Notes under the pieces: generated by a model | Database searches by the model: none | Told to the model about the DNA's origin: nothing | What the model saw: the letters and a program-made list of their open reading frames with translations, nothing else | Shown: piece by piece, positions 1-10,809 of the stretch | Layout of the letters: each line of letters begins with the position of its first letter | Numbering within the stretch: the first letter of the stretch is position 1 | Translations under genes and position numbers: made by a program | From: Emergomyces orientalis | Taxonomy: Eukaryota; Ascomycota; Eurotiomycetes; Onygenales; Ajellomycetaceae | Direction: 5' to 3' | DNA length: 64,000 bases | Assembly: GCA_002110485.1 (NCBI GenBank) | Contig: MOWL01000046.1 | Span: forward strand, 1,295,124 to 1,359,123

Positions 1-152
1 CATTGGATTTCTTCATACTGGTGTTGCTGTTGTTGGTGGCTAGCGTGCATATCAGTCATCTGTTGCTGCTGCAGCTTCAACATTGTTCGAAGCCATGGCA
101 GCATCTTGGTGAAGTTCGCCATTGAGGGTTCACCTGCGTTGTCAGCGGACAT
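1..152 (-). CDS. Partial N-terminus of a probable retrotransposon gag protein
   Basis: On the minus strand an ATG at 152-150 opens a frame that runs off the left edge of the window (about 50 codons visible). The peptide begins MSADNAGEPSMANFTKM and continues into a Gln/His-rich stretch, a composition typical of the N-terminus of Ty3/gypsy gag proteins. No domain is complete, so the family is inferred from composition only. The AT-rich DNA to its right could hold the 5' leader and LTR of the same element, but no second LTR is visible for comparison. It could equally be the N-terminus of an unrelated Gln-rich protein. Confidence 0.3.
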   Translation of the reverse strand, partial: MSADNAGEPSMANFTKMLPWLRTMLKLQQQQMTDMHASHQQQQHQYEEIQ

Positions 153-1690
153 GGTTGCTTCAGATGTCAGGACTAGGGGTTCCATCTCTGTGTTAAGGAA
201 TTTGTCAGGTTTGAAGAAAGTGTATTCATATGAAAACTTCATACATCTGGGGTATCAGAACTCTCAGGTCTTTCACTGATACATCTCTTTCATGAGATCT
301 AGTTGCAGGGCCAAGACAATTGACAAGCAAGCTTCTTCTATCTAGTAGAGGTTCAATGACTGCTAGCTAGTTGTCTTCTTTATTTCTTACGTGTTATTAT
401 GTGTTCGGATAATCGAATAATTGTTCCTCATAAGAATACAATGAATGTTTTCTAAGTGTAATGGGCCTACGCCGAAGAGCTCAGCACTAATATAGATCTT
501 ATATAACAAAATAGAAAATGTTAAGAAAGGAAGAGAAAAGGAAGAGAAATTCATTGAAGACAGAGATTTATACACATACACAGTGAAGCTCTGAGTGAAG
601 CTCTGGGCGGAAGAATAGAAGCTCTGATAAGAGGGTTAGTTCAGGAATCGGAGCTTTTGAAGTGGAGAAACCATGGAGTGTACACTTTCAGAGGCGTAGC
701 GGGGGCGTAGCGGAATGGTCTATTAATCGGGTGTAGCCTGTCACAAATAATAATAATAATACTTCATCTTAAAAATGTCATGAATTTCTTGGTTCACGGT
801 TTTCTATCTCAATATCAGCAAAGAAAGAGCCCCACCATGAGCCACATGAGGAAGAGTCTTATCAAAACCATGTTCAAGTTGAGTATTTTATGTTTTTTTG
901 GTGGCTGCCACAGTTCAGAGAGCGCTGAGTCATCAAATAGAGCTTCATACACTGAATAGCTGTAGTCTGTGCAGAGTCTCTTTTTTCACAACTTTCATGC
1001 TGAGGACTAGTGTTCATCCATCTCCGCATCTGAACTGATGATGATAGTGTTATAAAGCTCATTGTGAGGACTATCAGCTGACACCATGATTGAAAAACAA
1101 GTTTGCCTGAGAAATGTCACTCACTAAGAACAGTTTGTGATGCAAGAAGATGACTTCAGATGTGAGACTGTAGAAAAAAGAATAATAAAAAGCATCAGTG
1201 AGAAAAAACAGATTCTTTTATATACACTCAGTTGTTTTTGAGTACACAAAGGCCTCTCAGCAGGTTTCAGTCTCGGCGCATTGTAGAATGAGAAGTGGAA
1301 AAGAAATTGAAAGAAAGATGAATTCAAGACAGAAGAAAACTCATATATATACTCAGAGCTAAGAAAGCAGTCATGTGAGCTCAGACTGTGCTGTCTCATC
1401 TGTTGAGAGTCAATAAGTTTCTCTGAATATGTGAAGAGAAATAGTATCACAGAGTTTTCACTGATAGTCAATATCTTGAGACTCTAGAAAGAAGCTCTAG
1501 AACCAGATGAGTCTGAAGTGAGATAAAGAGAACAATCTTTATAGTCAATGAAAACTGTTTATTCTTTCACTCTGCAGAGAATTCTATGACCAACTTCTTA
1601 CAGCCTGATATTAAATTGCTCTGCAGTTGCTTGTATACCTCTATGCAACAAGGTACTTCAGAATTGTATCCAGGAATTTGACTCAGTCAC
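153..1690. other. AT-rich stretch without a recognisable gene
   Basis: No coding region could be supported on either strand. Visible details are a short AAT-type microsatellite near 744-760, which could be the tail of a lost LINE, and a small duplication of a GGCGTAGCGG-like motif near 693-716. Small reading frames here have low-complexity translations. Confidence 0.5.
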
Positions 1691-1785
1691 TTGAGGGACA
1701 CTTTCCACAGCTGTATCTATCTTGACAGGCATATCAAGGCAGTCACTGGAAAACCACTCGGATCCGATCCAGAGGGGGCAGTGCC

Positions 1786-2640
1786 ATGCTCGTTGGTATT
1801 TCTCCGGCTCCCGCCGAGAGTTTGGCCCCAGAAGTTGCCATCAAGATCGAGCACAACAATGCTGAACTGCTTCAGCATGAGTCCCATGTCTACAGACACC
1901 TCAGTGGTGGTGTCGGAATCCCTTTTATTCATTGGTTTGGCATGCCCGCAGATGACTATCAGGTCATGATTATTGATCTACTTGATTCTACCCTGGAGAA
2001 CCTTTTCATCTTCTGTGACAGAAAATTCACTCTGAAGACTGTGCTTTCATTGACTGAGCAACTTATATTCTGTATTGAAGATATTCATAAAAAGTCTTTT
2101 CTTCATTGTGATGTCAGGCCCGACCACTTTCTAATGAGTATTGAAAAGTGTGGAAATCAAGTTCACACTATTGATTTTACACTGACTAAGGAATATGATC
2201 TTGAAGGTTCAGCTTGTGAAACACTGAACACTGACACTGCCTGCTTTGCTAGTATCAATGCTTATTTAAGACTGGAGCAATCTTCTTGTGATGATATGAA
2301 GACTTTTATCTATATATTGCTGTATTTACTTCATGTATCTCTTCCATGACTAGACCTGACTGCTCTGATAGAGTGGGAGAATCACAATTTATTTTAAAGA
2401 AAAAACAGAATATTCTCATCAGTCAACTCTGTAGTGAATTGTCTGCTGAATTCTCTATCTTCTTCATGTACTGTCAATCCCTTTTCATCAAAAAAAAGCT
2501 AGACTATTTCTATCTCTGAAAGATCTTCTGTGATTTGTTTGCATGTGAGAGATTTCAGAATGACTATATCTTTAACTGAACAATTAAAAAGTATCAAATG
2601 AAATCTGAATCATGATGTGACTGCTCTGAAATACCTCTTT
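1786..2640 (+). pseudogene. Decayed casein kinase 1-like protein kinase
   Basis: The frame from 1786 to 2349 reads as the middle of a CK1-type kinase: VAIKIEH (lysine of the ATP site), a catalytic loop seen as LHCDVRPDHFLM where CK1 has HRDIKPDNFLM, and IDFTLTKEY where CK1 has IDFGLAKKY. The Gly-rich loop upstream is not recognisable. The frame stops with TGA at the position of the Trp in the CK1 motif LPWQ, but the same frame continues recognisably: the segment ending the kinase domain reads DYFYL-stop-KIFCDLF near 2495-2540, where the related fragment at 4927-5178 has DYSYLRKIFRDLF, and FN-stop-TIKKY where that copy has FDWTILKY. It is a pseudogene damaged mainly by C-to-T and G-to-A changes. 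The altered HRD and DFG motifs mean that even the intact part would be catalytically doubtful. Confidence 0.75.
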
Positions 2641-3882
2641 TTCAATTGACCATGATATCAGGTGAAGAATTAGTGCATCAGGCTGCACATATACTTGTCA
2701 GCTTTGATAAAGCTGAGAAGAAATACAAGAAGCAGCAGCTCTTCAAATCAACAGAATATTTCACTGATGTATAATGATAACTTTTGAACTCTTCTCATAA
2801 AGTTCTACTGAGAGAGTATTATAATATCTTTATAGCTATATAATATCTGTTCACTAATCTGGATCTTCAACAAATTCCCAATAAATATTCATTGCCTGCC
2901 AGAATGTGGCAGATTGATATTCAGTTATTTTTGAAGCTTTTAAGTTCACATCTTTCACATACCTGGAATCACATGTTGCTATTCATTCACTATACATATT
3001 CTCTAATTCTTGAATTTGTGAAATATCTACCTACTTTTGAAAAAACATGAATTAAAATACATGATCATCTGGCTAGATGCAGAGAAGCTGTATTGAGTGA
3101 TGTTCATGATAAAAAAATTCAGATCAAACTGATGAATTATATTTATTAATTTTCTTTTCTTTTTTTTTTGTTCAGATTTCTTCATTTATTTTTCTTTTCT
3201 TCTTCACTCTGCTCTCTCTGCTTTACTTCCATTCAGTCTCTCAATTCAATGCATGCATTCAATCTGTAATCTACATTCAATATGTAGATCAAATATTTTG
3301 GTGTTCACTATCTAATCATTGATAAATGGTTTTTTTTGTATGTAACATTTTCTGATATCAACTTATGAGTACTTTTTCATAGTCACAGAGCTACTATCAT
3401 CACCTCCCCAGCTCTTTTGCAATACCAAGATAACTGTCTAGTCGAAAGACAGATGATAAACTCTATCAGTTTTGTGAGAAAGAGAATTATTTCCTATCAA
3501 AAAATTCTGGAAAAAGCCAAAATGAAGTTTTCTGACACACTTGCATGTAGTTATCACAAGCGGCACCAGTATATTCAACTGGGATCATGAGGAGTCCCAA
3601 GTGCAAGATATCCGATCCCTCTATTGACAATTTCCCATCATTAGAGATGAAGTCAATACTTTGATGACACTACATGTTCAATGTTGCTGGGTTTCCTCAC
3701 TGGCAAGCGTCGACCGAGCCATTACTAAAACTATAGACTTTCTTACCTCCCCATCCGCAAACAGCAACCCCAAAGTGTCAGTTTTCACTATGATCCTGCT
3801 GTCCCAAATATCTGTAAGCCCCACCTGCGCTGCCACCTCCTCCCCCAAATATCTTCCAATACACTAACTTCTCCCTGGTCTG
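2641..3882. other. AT-rich degenerate region
   Basis: This stretch is rich in T and A, contains few CG dinucleotides and has no supported gene. Between about 3560 and 3880 the composition becomes normal again. Short frames there could be a ruined upstream part of the transcription-factor remnant that follows, but no motif confirms it. Confidence 0.45.
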
Positions 3883-4618
3883 GTGCAGATGAGAGCCGGA
3901 TATTCTTGGACTCACCACCTTCCTCGGATCCTATCATTATTATTGGCATTTCCGGTCAATGTGTCTGATGCGGTGGAAACAGACATCTGCTCCCGACTTA
4001 ACCTACTTGAAATTCTAGGCGGCTTAGACATGGACGTGTGGATTGTGGGGCGGCGATCAGAGGCTGTTCATATCTGGGCTCCTTATTGTTCCGGAAGGGA
4101 AGGGATAGAAAAAGCCACCGGCCTGCCGCGGCCGCTTCTGGATCTGATAGCTCGTTTGTCTAGGAATGACGATGTAGCAGATGAACTCCAGAAGCTCTTG
4201 TTGAAATTACCCCCCGAGAGTGATGACTATGCCAGTAATGTTCATCGATGCTTTATCCACACAGCGCTGCTCCAGCTACATAGCCGTGTCCGCCCTATGC
4301 CCGACGTAGACCTGCTGATCAAAAATCTGTTGGACATGATGCGTCGTCTTCACGCTGCAATTGACGCACGCCACAATCAACGAGTTCTGATATGGCCGGC
4401 ATATGGTCGGCTGCTACGTGAGAGAAGTCGAAGATAGGAGCCTTGTCGAAAATACTCTATTACAAGTCAGAATCCCCGATCGCCCATCTGGACTTTTAGC
4501 CCCTGAGGAATCCGTATTGGTGATGTTACAGCAATTGTGGGATGAGCGGTTGTTAATTGGTGAAAATGATGCATTTCAGAAAATGCAGGCTCAGTTTCCT
4601 GAGTTAGGCCTATGGTAG
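3883..4618 (+). pseudogene. C-terminal remnant of a fungal-specific transcription factor domain protein
   Basis: Two overlapping frames, 3883-4437 and 4403-4618, together read as the C-terminal part of a fungal-specific transcription-factor domain of the kind found behind Zn2Cys6 DNA-binding domains. Typical blocks are HRCFIHTALLQLHSRVRPMP, the segment VLIWPAY followed after a frame change by VGCYVREVEDR, and a terminal leucine-rich helix ending near QFPELGLW. The frame change at about 4403-4410 is a one-base indel between WPAY and VGCY, so the copy is broken. No Zn2Cys6 cluster is present upstream, hence the gene is also truncated at its 5' end. Family assignment rests on motif memory and is moderately sure; no target can be stated. 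Confidence 0.6.
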
Positions 4619-4718
4619 GCCTGGTGAAGACAGTTTATTCGCCTCACATAATGTGTATAACAGAAAAATAACTATCAATTTAGATCGCGGGCAGTGATAC
4701 GGCGAGTGAAGGCTGCCA

Positions 4719-5178
4719 TTGCTTGATTTTGGGAACAGTTCGTGGCGTAATGCTCATTTAGGATTGGAGCAATCTCGTCGTGATGATATAGAGTCTCTTG
4801 GCTATGTGTTGTTGTATTTCCTGCGTGGAAATCTTCCCTGGCAGGACCTGAGTTCTGCTACAGAGGAAAAGCATAACCTCATCTTGAAGATGACAGGATA
4901 TCTCCATCAGCCAACTCTGCTTTGGATTGCCTGCCGCATTCTCTACCTTTTTAGAGCATAGTCGATCCCTTTCCTTCGAACAAAAGCCAGACTACTCCTA
5001 CCTTCGAAAGATTTTCCGCGATTTGTTTGCCGCCAAGTCATTCGACCATGACTGTATCTTCGACTGGACAATCTTAAAGTATAACCAGAAACACGACCCA
5101 GCCCGGCATTTTGCACAAAGAGGTAGATTTAAAGTTAAACACAGCTGCTGCCCTCCTGATAGGAATACTGTATACTGA
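4719..5178 (+). pseudogene. C-terminal fragment of a casein kinase 1-like kinase
   Basis: The frame 4719-4961 reads [20 protein letters not shown] then [11 protein letters not shown], the hallmark C-lobe segment of CK1 kinases. A frame change near 4930-4950 moves the remainder into 4927-5178, which reads SLSFEQKPDYSYLRKIFRDL and then IFDWTILKY, the conserved end of the CK1 domain. The N-lobe and catalytic loop are missing, so this is a 5'-truncated, frameshifted fragment. It is less decayed than the copy at 1786-2640 and shows what that copy lost. The two probably derive from one family member that was duplicated. Confidence 0.75.
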
Positions 5179-5211
5179 ACCAGTTGACAAGGCCATGATT
5201 TTGTAAGTACA

Positions 5212-5399
5212 GGCCATGACATTCTAAAGAATAGGGAAATATTTCGGGGAATATTTCCCTAAGAATGACATCTGGCATGGCCAGGCCACGATGTCCTAGA
5301 GAAGAGGGGAATGTTTCCCTAAGAATCACATCTGGCATGGCCAGGACACGGTGTTCTAGAGAATAGGGGGATGTTGCCCCTAAGAATGACATCTGATTG
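5212..5399. repeat. 60-bp minisatellite, three units
   Basis: Three head-to-tail units of about 60 bp (5212-5278, 5279-5338 and 5339-5399), each containing variants of CTAAGAATGACATCTGGCAT. Unit 1 carries an extra few bases. The array is open on the minus strand as a 20-residue peptide repeat, but nothing suggests it is translated. Confidence 0.8.
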
Positions 5400-5470
5400 G
5401 ATAAGCTTGTGCCAAGGGCTGTCTGCGTTGAGCCCTCGCTAGCCGCTCACCAGATCCATCATTTAATGCC

Positions 5471-5700
5471 TTGGCTTCTGGAAGGTCCTCAGACATCTAT
5501 GCAGCGCACTACTATATACGGGAGTTTCTACTATTCTCCTTGGAAATTCAGCTCTTCTATGACACAAGTTATTCTTGTATAAATTACTTTCTTTCCACGA
5601 GAGCTTCCTCCATCCATAATCTTCCTATCAGTTCTGTATCTATACTGGAGCACTGTGAACGGAACTGCCTGGAATCGAAGACCCATCCTGATATCTAACT
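5471..5700 (-). mobile_element. 3'-end fragment of a LINE, minus strand
   Basis: The reverse complement of this stretch resembles the 3' untranslated end of the LINE at 23361-23650. Shared segments include ATACAGAACTGATAGGAA and GTAGTGCGCTGCATAG, in the same order and spacing. No coding part remains, so it is a 5'-truncated LINE end. Confidence 0.6.
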
Positions 5701-5924
5701 GTCTGCGGTCCGGCATTTTTTCCTTCCTTTCTTGGTGATCGGCTCCTTAGAGTGAGAGTTTTTGCAAGTTGGTGTCTCTCTCTTCTTCTCCGATGGCTTT
5801 GAACTGGTCTGAGGTCCCCAGGCTCCCTGGATAAAAATCGTCGTCCTGCTGGGGCGCGACCGCATGGGCCCCAATACATGTATGTACAAATTAGAAGTAG
5901 CGAGTAGAAATTGTGTTCGACGAT

Positions 5925-6716
5925 CTAATTGTCAAATATCGGAGCGTCCAACCACCTGCAAATCTTCTCCAGAGCATATAAATCATGGTGTTTGTCTGAG
6001 GTATGATAATCCTTCATCTCTCTGTCGATCCATCCTTTGGTCCCTCGGCTGGTCCCCAATTTAGCACCTATCTCGTGGGCTGATCCGAAGTCGATCAGGG
6101 TTGGCATGCCGTCTTCGTCAACCATGATGTTGCCTGGATTGAGGTCGTTATGGGCCCAGCCAAGCGAGTGTAAATGGTAAATAGCCGACCTGAGGGCCTG
6201 CATGAAGGGTTCCTTGTCTATGGACCCAACGTTATTCTTCAGATAGTCGGTTAGCGTGTTGGAGTGACGGTCAAGGACGAGGCCGGTGATACGGCCACGG
6301 CGAACTCGGCAGCCGTGGTAGTTGATAATGTTGGGGTGTGGGTGTTCAGAGATTTTCTCCATGGCTTGGGCTTCCTCAAGTAGGCCTTTAGGAATGAGGT
6401 TGAGGACGTTATATTCTTGGAAGATATCATATAGGGAAAGGTTTGGGCGTTTGATATAGGTGTGGGGTGGAAGCGGCTCCTGAACCTGAGTGAGCTCCAT
6501 ATTATAGGGAGGAAAAATGTCATTGCCAGAGATAGGAGCGAGAGCAGATGTAAGTTGCAGAAAAGTGATGTTATGTTTGGGAAGATTCAACTTGCCAAAG
6601 TAGGCAGTGTCATCGTCATCGATCATTGCAAAGGTAATGTGTTGGAATTCACCAGTTTCGCCAACTTCCTCATGGAAGAAAGTTAGATCTTCCCACGCTG
6701 TGATTCGGGGAGGCAT
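5925..6716 (-). CDS. Small protein kinase-like protein
   Basis: An uninterrupted 263-residue frame with a kinase-like C-lobe: catalytic loop WAHNDLNPGNIM with H189, N190 and D191 in place of the usual HRD, the downstream Asn at 195, and D209-F210-G211 (LIDFGSAHE) for metal binding. The peptide then ends shortly after the activation-loop region (TKGWIDREMKDY), so the C-lobe is shorter than in typical kinases of about 260-300 residues. The N-lobe is diverged, with no clear Gly-rich loop. Such short fungal kinases form large, poorly studied families often found in accessory regions. It is the only kinase in the window with an unbroken frame. It ends with TAG. The substrate cannot be inferred, and activity is uncertain because of the reduced N-lobe. 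Confidence 0.7.
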   Translation of the reverse strand: MPPRITAWEDLTFFHEEVGETGEFQHITFAMIDDDDTAYFGKLNLPKHNITFLQLTSALAPISGNDIFPPYNMELTQVQEPLPPHTYIKRPNLSLYDIFQEYNVLNLIPKGLLEEAQAMEKISEHPHPNIINYHGCRVRRGRITGLVLDRHSNTLTDYLKNNVGSIDKEPFMQALRSAIYHLHSLGWAHNDLNPGNIMVDEDGMPTLIDFGSAHEIGAKLGTSRGTKGWIDREMKDYHTSDKHHDLYALEKICRWLDAPIFDN

Positions 6717-7626
6717 GACAGCAGCAAAGCTCTCCTGAGGAGGGGTAGGGGAAGTGCTTTAACACTTTAACAATCAGCAAAGATAAGTTTCCCCTTCTGG
6801 AATTTGAATGCTGCTGACATTTACCTTACTTTTCACGTGTTCGCATCTCATACAGGACGGAGCACTAGACGGCTTGACACGTAAAACTGGTCAAAGAAGC
6901 TGGGAAGCACATAAAAAACGGAAATACAATCAGAAAGGTTTGAAAATAAATATTCAGTTTATCCCAGCCGCCCTCTTCGAACGGCCTAGCTGGTTCGGCA
7001 TCGAGTCAATCAGTCCACTCTACAAAGGGGTTTCTGTAATAGTCTACCATGTCGATTACATCCGCCTTCATATCGAATCGGCGTTTTTATTCGCTAGTCT
7101 GTCCAGGGTATCTTTTTACACGTAACATTTGAGCCAAGCCCAGCAATGTTTGATAAAGTCTAAGCAGGAGAATGCCCATCTTCCATCAGCCTAGAAGATG
7201 TACGGAAGTGTTATCCTGCACAAATTTCTGTGACCCGTCAACAAGAGAAAGCAAGGATGGAAAGCCCGAGCATACGACCTCAATGTAACTACATATGCAT
7301 GCATGGATTACTACTCGTTCGCCTCCACTATGCTCTGTACCAGTATTGTTAGGGGTTCAGCGCGAGGAGGCATTGTAAGCATTAATTTGATAATGGTTAC
7401 TGGAAAAACTACTGCAGTAGCGGCTGTAAGAAAAGGATAGTGCTCGGAGCTGCCTCTCATGACCGGCAGGACAGTGTCGGCTCTTGACAAAATAAAAAGC
7501 TGTGCACCCTTAGTACGGGTTGTTGGGGAGAAGGGAAAGGAGGAGATCAAGCTTCAGCCGACAACCCTTCGGAGGCCCCGTATCCGTGTACCATGGCCAT
7601 GCGGTATCTGCCTCAGCTGAAGCAGG
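6717..7626. other. Intergenic region
   Basis: It lies upstream of the kinase-like gene and downstream of the next gene. Short frames on both strands overlap one another without recognisable motifs. No repeat or RNA gene was seen. Confidence 0.5.
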
Positions 7627-8446
7627 TTACGCAATCACCCCTTCGTCGCGGAGAGCTTCCATCAAAGCCTCAACAGTGGGAAGCGGCTTTGAATCTTGGA
7701 AGACTCCGTGAGTGTTCTTCTTGGCCGCGTAGACATCATTACCCTTGCAAGAAATGATCCCGTCGTCTCCTACTTTAAAGGACCAACCAGTGATGATGCG
7801 GGGTGGATCAAACCCGATGAGGTCCTTCTCATCCACCATCAAAGTGCCTTGAGGCCCGACCAGAAGCTCCATCCTGGTGCTATTCTGGGAGCTGTCAAGC
7901 AGTTGCAAAGCAACCAAGTCGGCTAGGTTATTACGGTGTAGAAAGCTGGCAAATTCTTTGAAAAATTTAGGTTCGGTGCTAGCTGCTTTAGCATCTACCT
8001 TGCCTTCATGGAGCTCGTAAGGGACGAACATCCCGTCAGACTGTAGTCGAAAGACGTGGCCGTGGACTGCCTTGTTGGCTAGCTCCAGCACGGAAACAGG
8101 CTTGGTACAGCAAGCGGATGACCTCTCCGACAACTGGGCCTCGATACCCAGCAATACAGTGCCCTCCGGTGCAATGAAGTGGCTGTGGAGTAGGTGAACA
8201 CCGAAGACGTCCTGGACGTTGTTGCGCACGAACAGTTCGCCCAAGGCTTTGAGTGTGGTGTTAGAGATCTCTGGCTGCTTCTCAGGATGGACGAGACTAT
8301 TATGCCTAAAAAGTGAAGATATTAGCGACCCACCAGTGAAAGCTAGGAAAATGGAAGACATACACAGCCCGTGAGAGTTCAAGGTCTTGGCTAGTTGGAG
8401 GGCGCTGCAGCCCGGCAATGGCAGGGAGAATGCCAGCAGTGGCCAT
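7627..8446 (-). CDS. Conserved fungal hypothetical protein, two exons
   Basis: Exon 1 runs 8446-8364 and exon 2 8305-7627 on the minus strand, giving 253 residues and a TAA stop. The 58-bp intron (8363-8306) starts GTATGT, ends TTTAG and contains a GCTAAT branch-like site. Splicing joins ...LELSRAV to HNSLVHPEKQP in frame. The start is the ATG giving MATAGILPAIAG; the longer unspliced frame upstream has a spurious hydrophobic lead. The body looks like a soluble globular protein with two similar halves: FVRNNVQDVFGVHLLHSHF and FLHRNNLADLVALQLLDSS each precede a strand-rich segment. I do not recognise a named family or reaction. The clean intron and full-length frame argue that it is functional. 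Confidence 0.75.
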
Positions 8447-8915
8447 GGCGACGTGACACAAATCAAGAGTTGTATATGACAAAGAATAGGTATTGCGTAG
8501 GTCACTGCGAGAACATAAGATATAGACGGATGGTAGGCGAGGAGTCAATGAAGTGAAACACATACTTCATGAGAATGCGGCAGGCTCCATGGGGATTTAT
8601 ACTTGTCCGGATTAGCTCGGGGGGATGAATCCACCCGGTCCTGATGCTTCAAACCCTGCTCTGTAGACGTGGATTTGCTTCCTGTAATGCGTGCCGAGTG
8701 TGTTGGTTGTTGGTTTAATGTTGGACGAATTGCGTGTGAGCATGATGGTTGGTGTTGGACTGATATGCATGTAGTATGTGCGGGTCGTCGCTCTGCTTCC
8801 GCGGGAAGTCACACTATGACCCCCAGGGGTGGGCGCCAGCGAATTGTATCGATGGGCAGGACCAGTAGTTGTATTTATTTGTATTTGGAGCTTCCCCTCG
8901 CAGCCATGGCATTGT
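8447..8915. other. Intergenic region carrying the copia insertion site
   Basis: This holds the upstream region of the minus-strand gene and the left flank of the copia element. The last five bases, ATTGT at 8911-8915, are the left target-site duplication. No further gene is supported; a plus-strand frame crossing into the LTR is an accident of the insertion. Confidence 0.6.
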
Positions 8916-9017
8916 TGTCGGACCTATCCGTCCGGCTTAGTAATTCTCTCTCCACCATATATAACTCCGTAGCTAGCATACCCCTTTAATCAATCGAAAA
9001 ACATCGTACCTCCCACA
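8916..9017 (+). repeat. 5' LTR of copia element
   Basis: 102 bp from TGTCGG to CCCACA. It matches the right LTR at 101 of 102 positions. A TATATAA sequence in its middle could act as the promoter core. Confidence 0.95.
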
Positions 9018-9030
9018 GGTTATGAGACCC
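9018..9030 (+). promoter_or_regulatory. Primer-binding site matching an internal initiator-tRNA segment
   Basis: Immediately after the LTR the sequence GGTTATGAGACCC is complementary to an anticodon arm containing CTCATAACC, that is, CAU anticodon context as in initiator tRNA-Met. It does not begin with the TGG expected for pairing to a tRNA 3' CCA end. This points to priming by a tRNA half, as known for Drosophila copia. Confidence 0.65.
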
Positions 9031-9249
9031 GTTTTGCGCATAAAAACTGCGTACACGGGTTTCTTGTCAATAATAATCTTAATATATATTGCATTGCTTC
9101 ATTCGATACGCCTCGGTGTTAAAATCGTCTTATTTTACCCCATTCGGCGCATTCTTAACCTCGTAGAGGGAAAACTCGTCAATTGACGATTAAGAACGCC
9201 CCGACGATTAGTATTGGCAAGAACCCGATAATTAATCATATAGAAAACC

Positions 9250-10809
9250 ATGGCGGATCCATCCCGCCCCCCACGTATGAACACCCGGTCGCAGTCCCGC
9301 ATTGAGCCCACGGGCTCGGGGATTGGCGACGACCTTCCACACCGTTCCTCGTCTGCTCGCGGCCGGCTCTCAGGGGCCTTCGAGAGCTCCGTTAACGAAC
9401 CCCCCGTTACACCACATCACCCTGATACCGGCCTAAACACGGCACCAACGACCGTGAGGCCGGCCCGATCCACCCGACGTCTCGTCGAGCCTGAAAGGCA
9501 CACCGAGAGCGCTGATGAAGATGAGGGTGAAAACACCCCAGCATCTCAGGCCCCCATCCCTCATTCAGACCCCTATTCAGTTCGCCGTTTAGAGTATGAA
9601 ACAGAGCGTGAGAAACGCAAGGGATTGGAGCTGCAGCTCTGCATAGAGGAGCTCCGAACTCGAGCAGCAGAGGTCACAGCAGCTGCAGCAGCCGCCGCAC
9701 CATCCTCTGCACCCAACCCGACGACTCGGCCCGCTCCCACATGGGATCCCGAGATTGGAACCAAGATTAGATACAATCTTTATGACCCTGATACACCCGC
9801 AGGCAAGGCAATTAATCAGTTTAGACAAGATGTGAAGAATATTGTCAAACCCAATGCCCTGACCAGCACATCGAATTATGTGTCCTGGAAGACATCAATG
9901 ACTTCAAGACTCATGGATGCGCAGTGTTGGGATATAATAGAGGAAGAGCAGGTTGAGGACCCGCTTCAGGACCTGGAATGGGCTCCTTTCTGAATGGCAA
10001 GGAATTGCTGGCTGTACGCATTCATCTCAAACTCTTTGAGTGCAGCGGTCAGACCCAGATTCATTAAAAATGACACTGAAAATAGAATAGCGTACACCCT
10101 CTGGCGCGTGATAGCTGAGGAATTTGCTACTCTCAAGACTCAACTATGGTGTGAAGCCACACTGGAGTTCATGGCATTGGGTGGCACGCAAGTAACAAAT
10201 CTGCATGCATTCTTTGACAAGTTTCGTATGGTTATCTTGAAGTTAGAGCTGGAGAATGTGATCCTAGCGGATTCAGTACTGTTTGACACATTCTATTCTG
10301 CTCTTCCCAATGTGTGGCGGGACTATATTTAGAAGAAAGTAGAAGAGGAACAAACCTCCAAGTCCACGGCTGTCACATTGAATGTGCACTCGTTGATGGA
10401 AGAGATCTGTTCACGATTAGATCCTTCCAAGGATAAAAAGCCCATGCAATCGGCGAGCACGGCGGCGAACGCTGCTCAATCGGACTCGCCAAACACAAAC
10501 TCGAATTCGGCCCGAGGTGCCCGTACTCAGGGCCAAAGCCGTGGCAGCCAGGGCCGTGGTGGCCACCGTGGTGGGGGCCGCGGAGCCGGCAACCCGCCAC
10601 CCACCTGCTCTCAATGTGAGAGGGGCCACTATGGCACATGCTGGCTGGCTAATCCTGATAAAGCTCCCGATGACTGGAGGACCTTCAATACTGCGAGGAT
10701 TAAAGAATTCAGAGAGAAGAAGAATAAAGATAAGAAGATTAATGAAAGTCAATTAGCTATAACTGATGGCTCAGAGACATTCCAAATGGCGAATCTCGCG
10801 GAGGTTATT
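9250..10809 (+). pseudogene. copia gag region with two in-frame stops
   Basis: The reading frame starts at ATG 9250 and stays in one frame through 9250-9990, 9994-10329 and onward from 10333. It is interrupted by TGA at 9991-9993 and TAG at 10330-10332; the TAG is readily explained by CAG to TAG. The N-terminal part is Pro/Ser/Arg-rich, and the central helical part (for example LHAFFDKFRMVILKLELENV) fits the copia gag core. A basic Arg/Gly-rich tail follows, and a zinc knuckle variant CSQCERGHYGTC (C-x2-C-x3-H-x3-C) lies near 10605-10640. This protein would package element RNA. The end given is approximate, because gag and pol form one polyprotein. Confidence 0.8.

Noticed and set aside
5212..5399. 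CRISPR-like array
   Set aside because: Units are contiguous without unique spacers, and the window is a eukaryotic chromosome end.
6808..7125. 105-codon plus-strand frame upstream of the kinase-like gene
   Set aside because: No motif, no matching exon structure, and a composition like neighbouring non-coding DNA.
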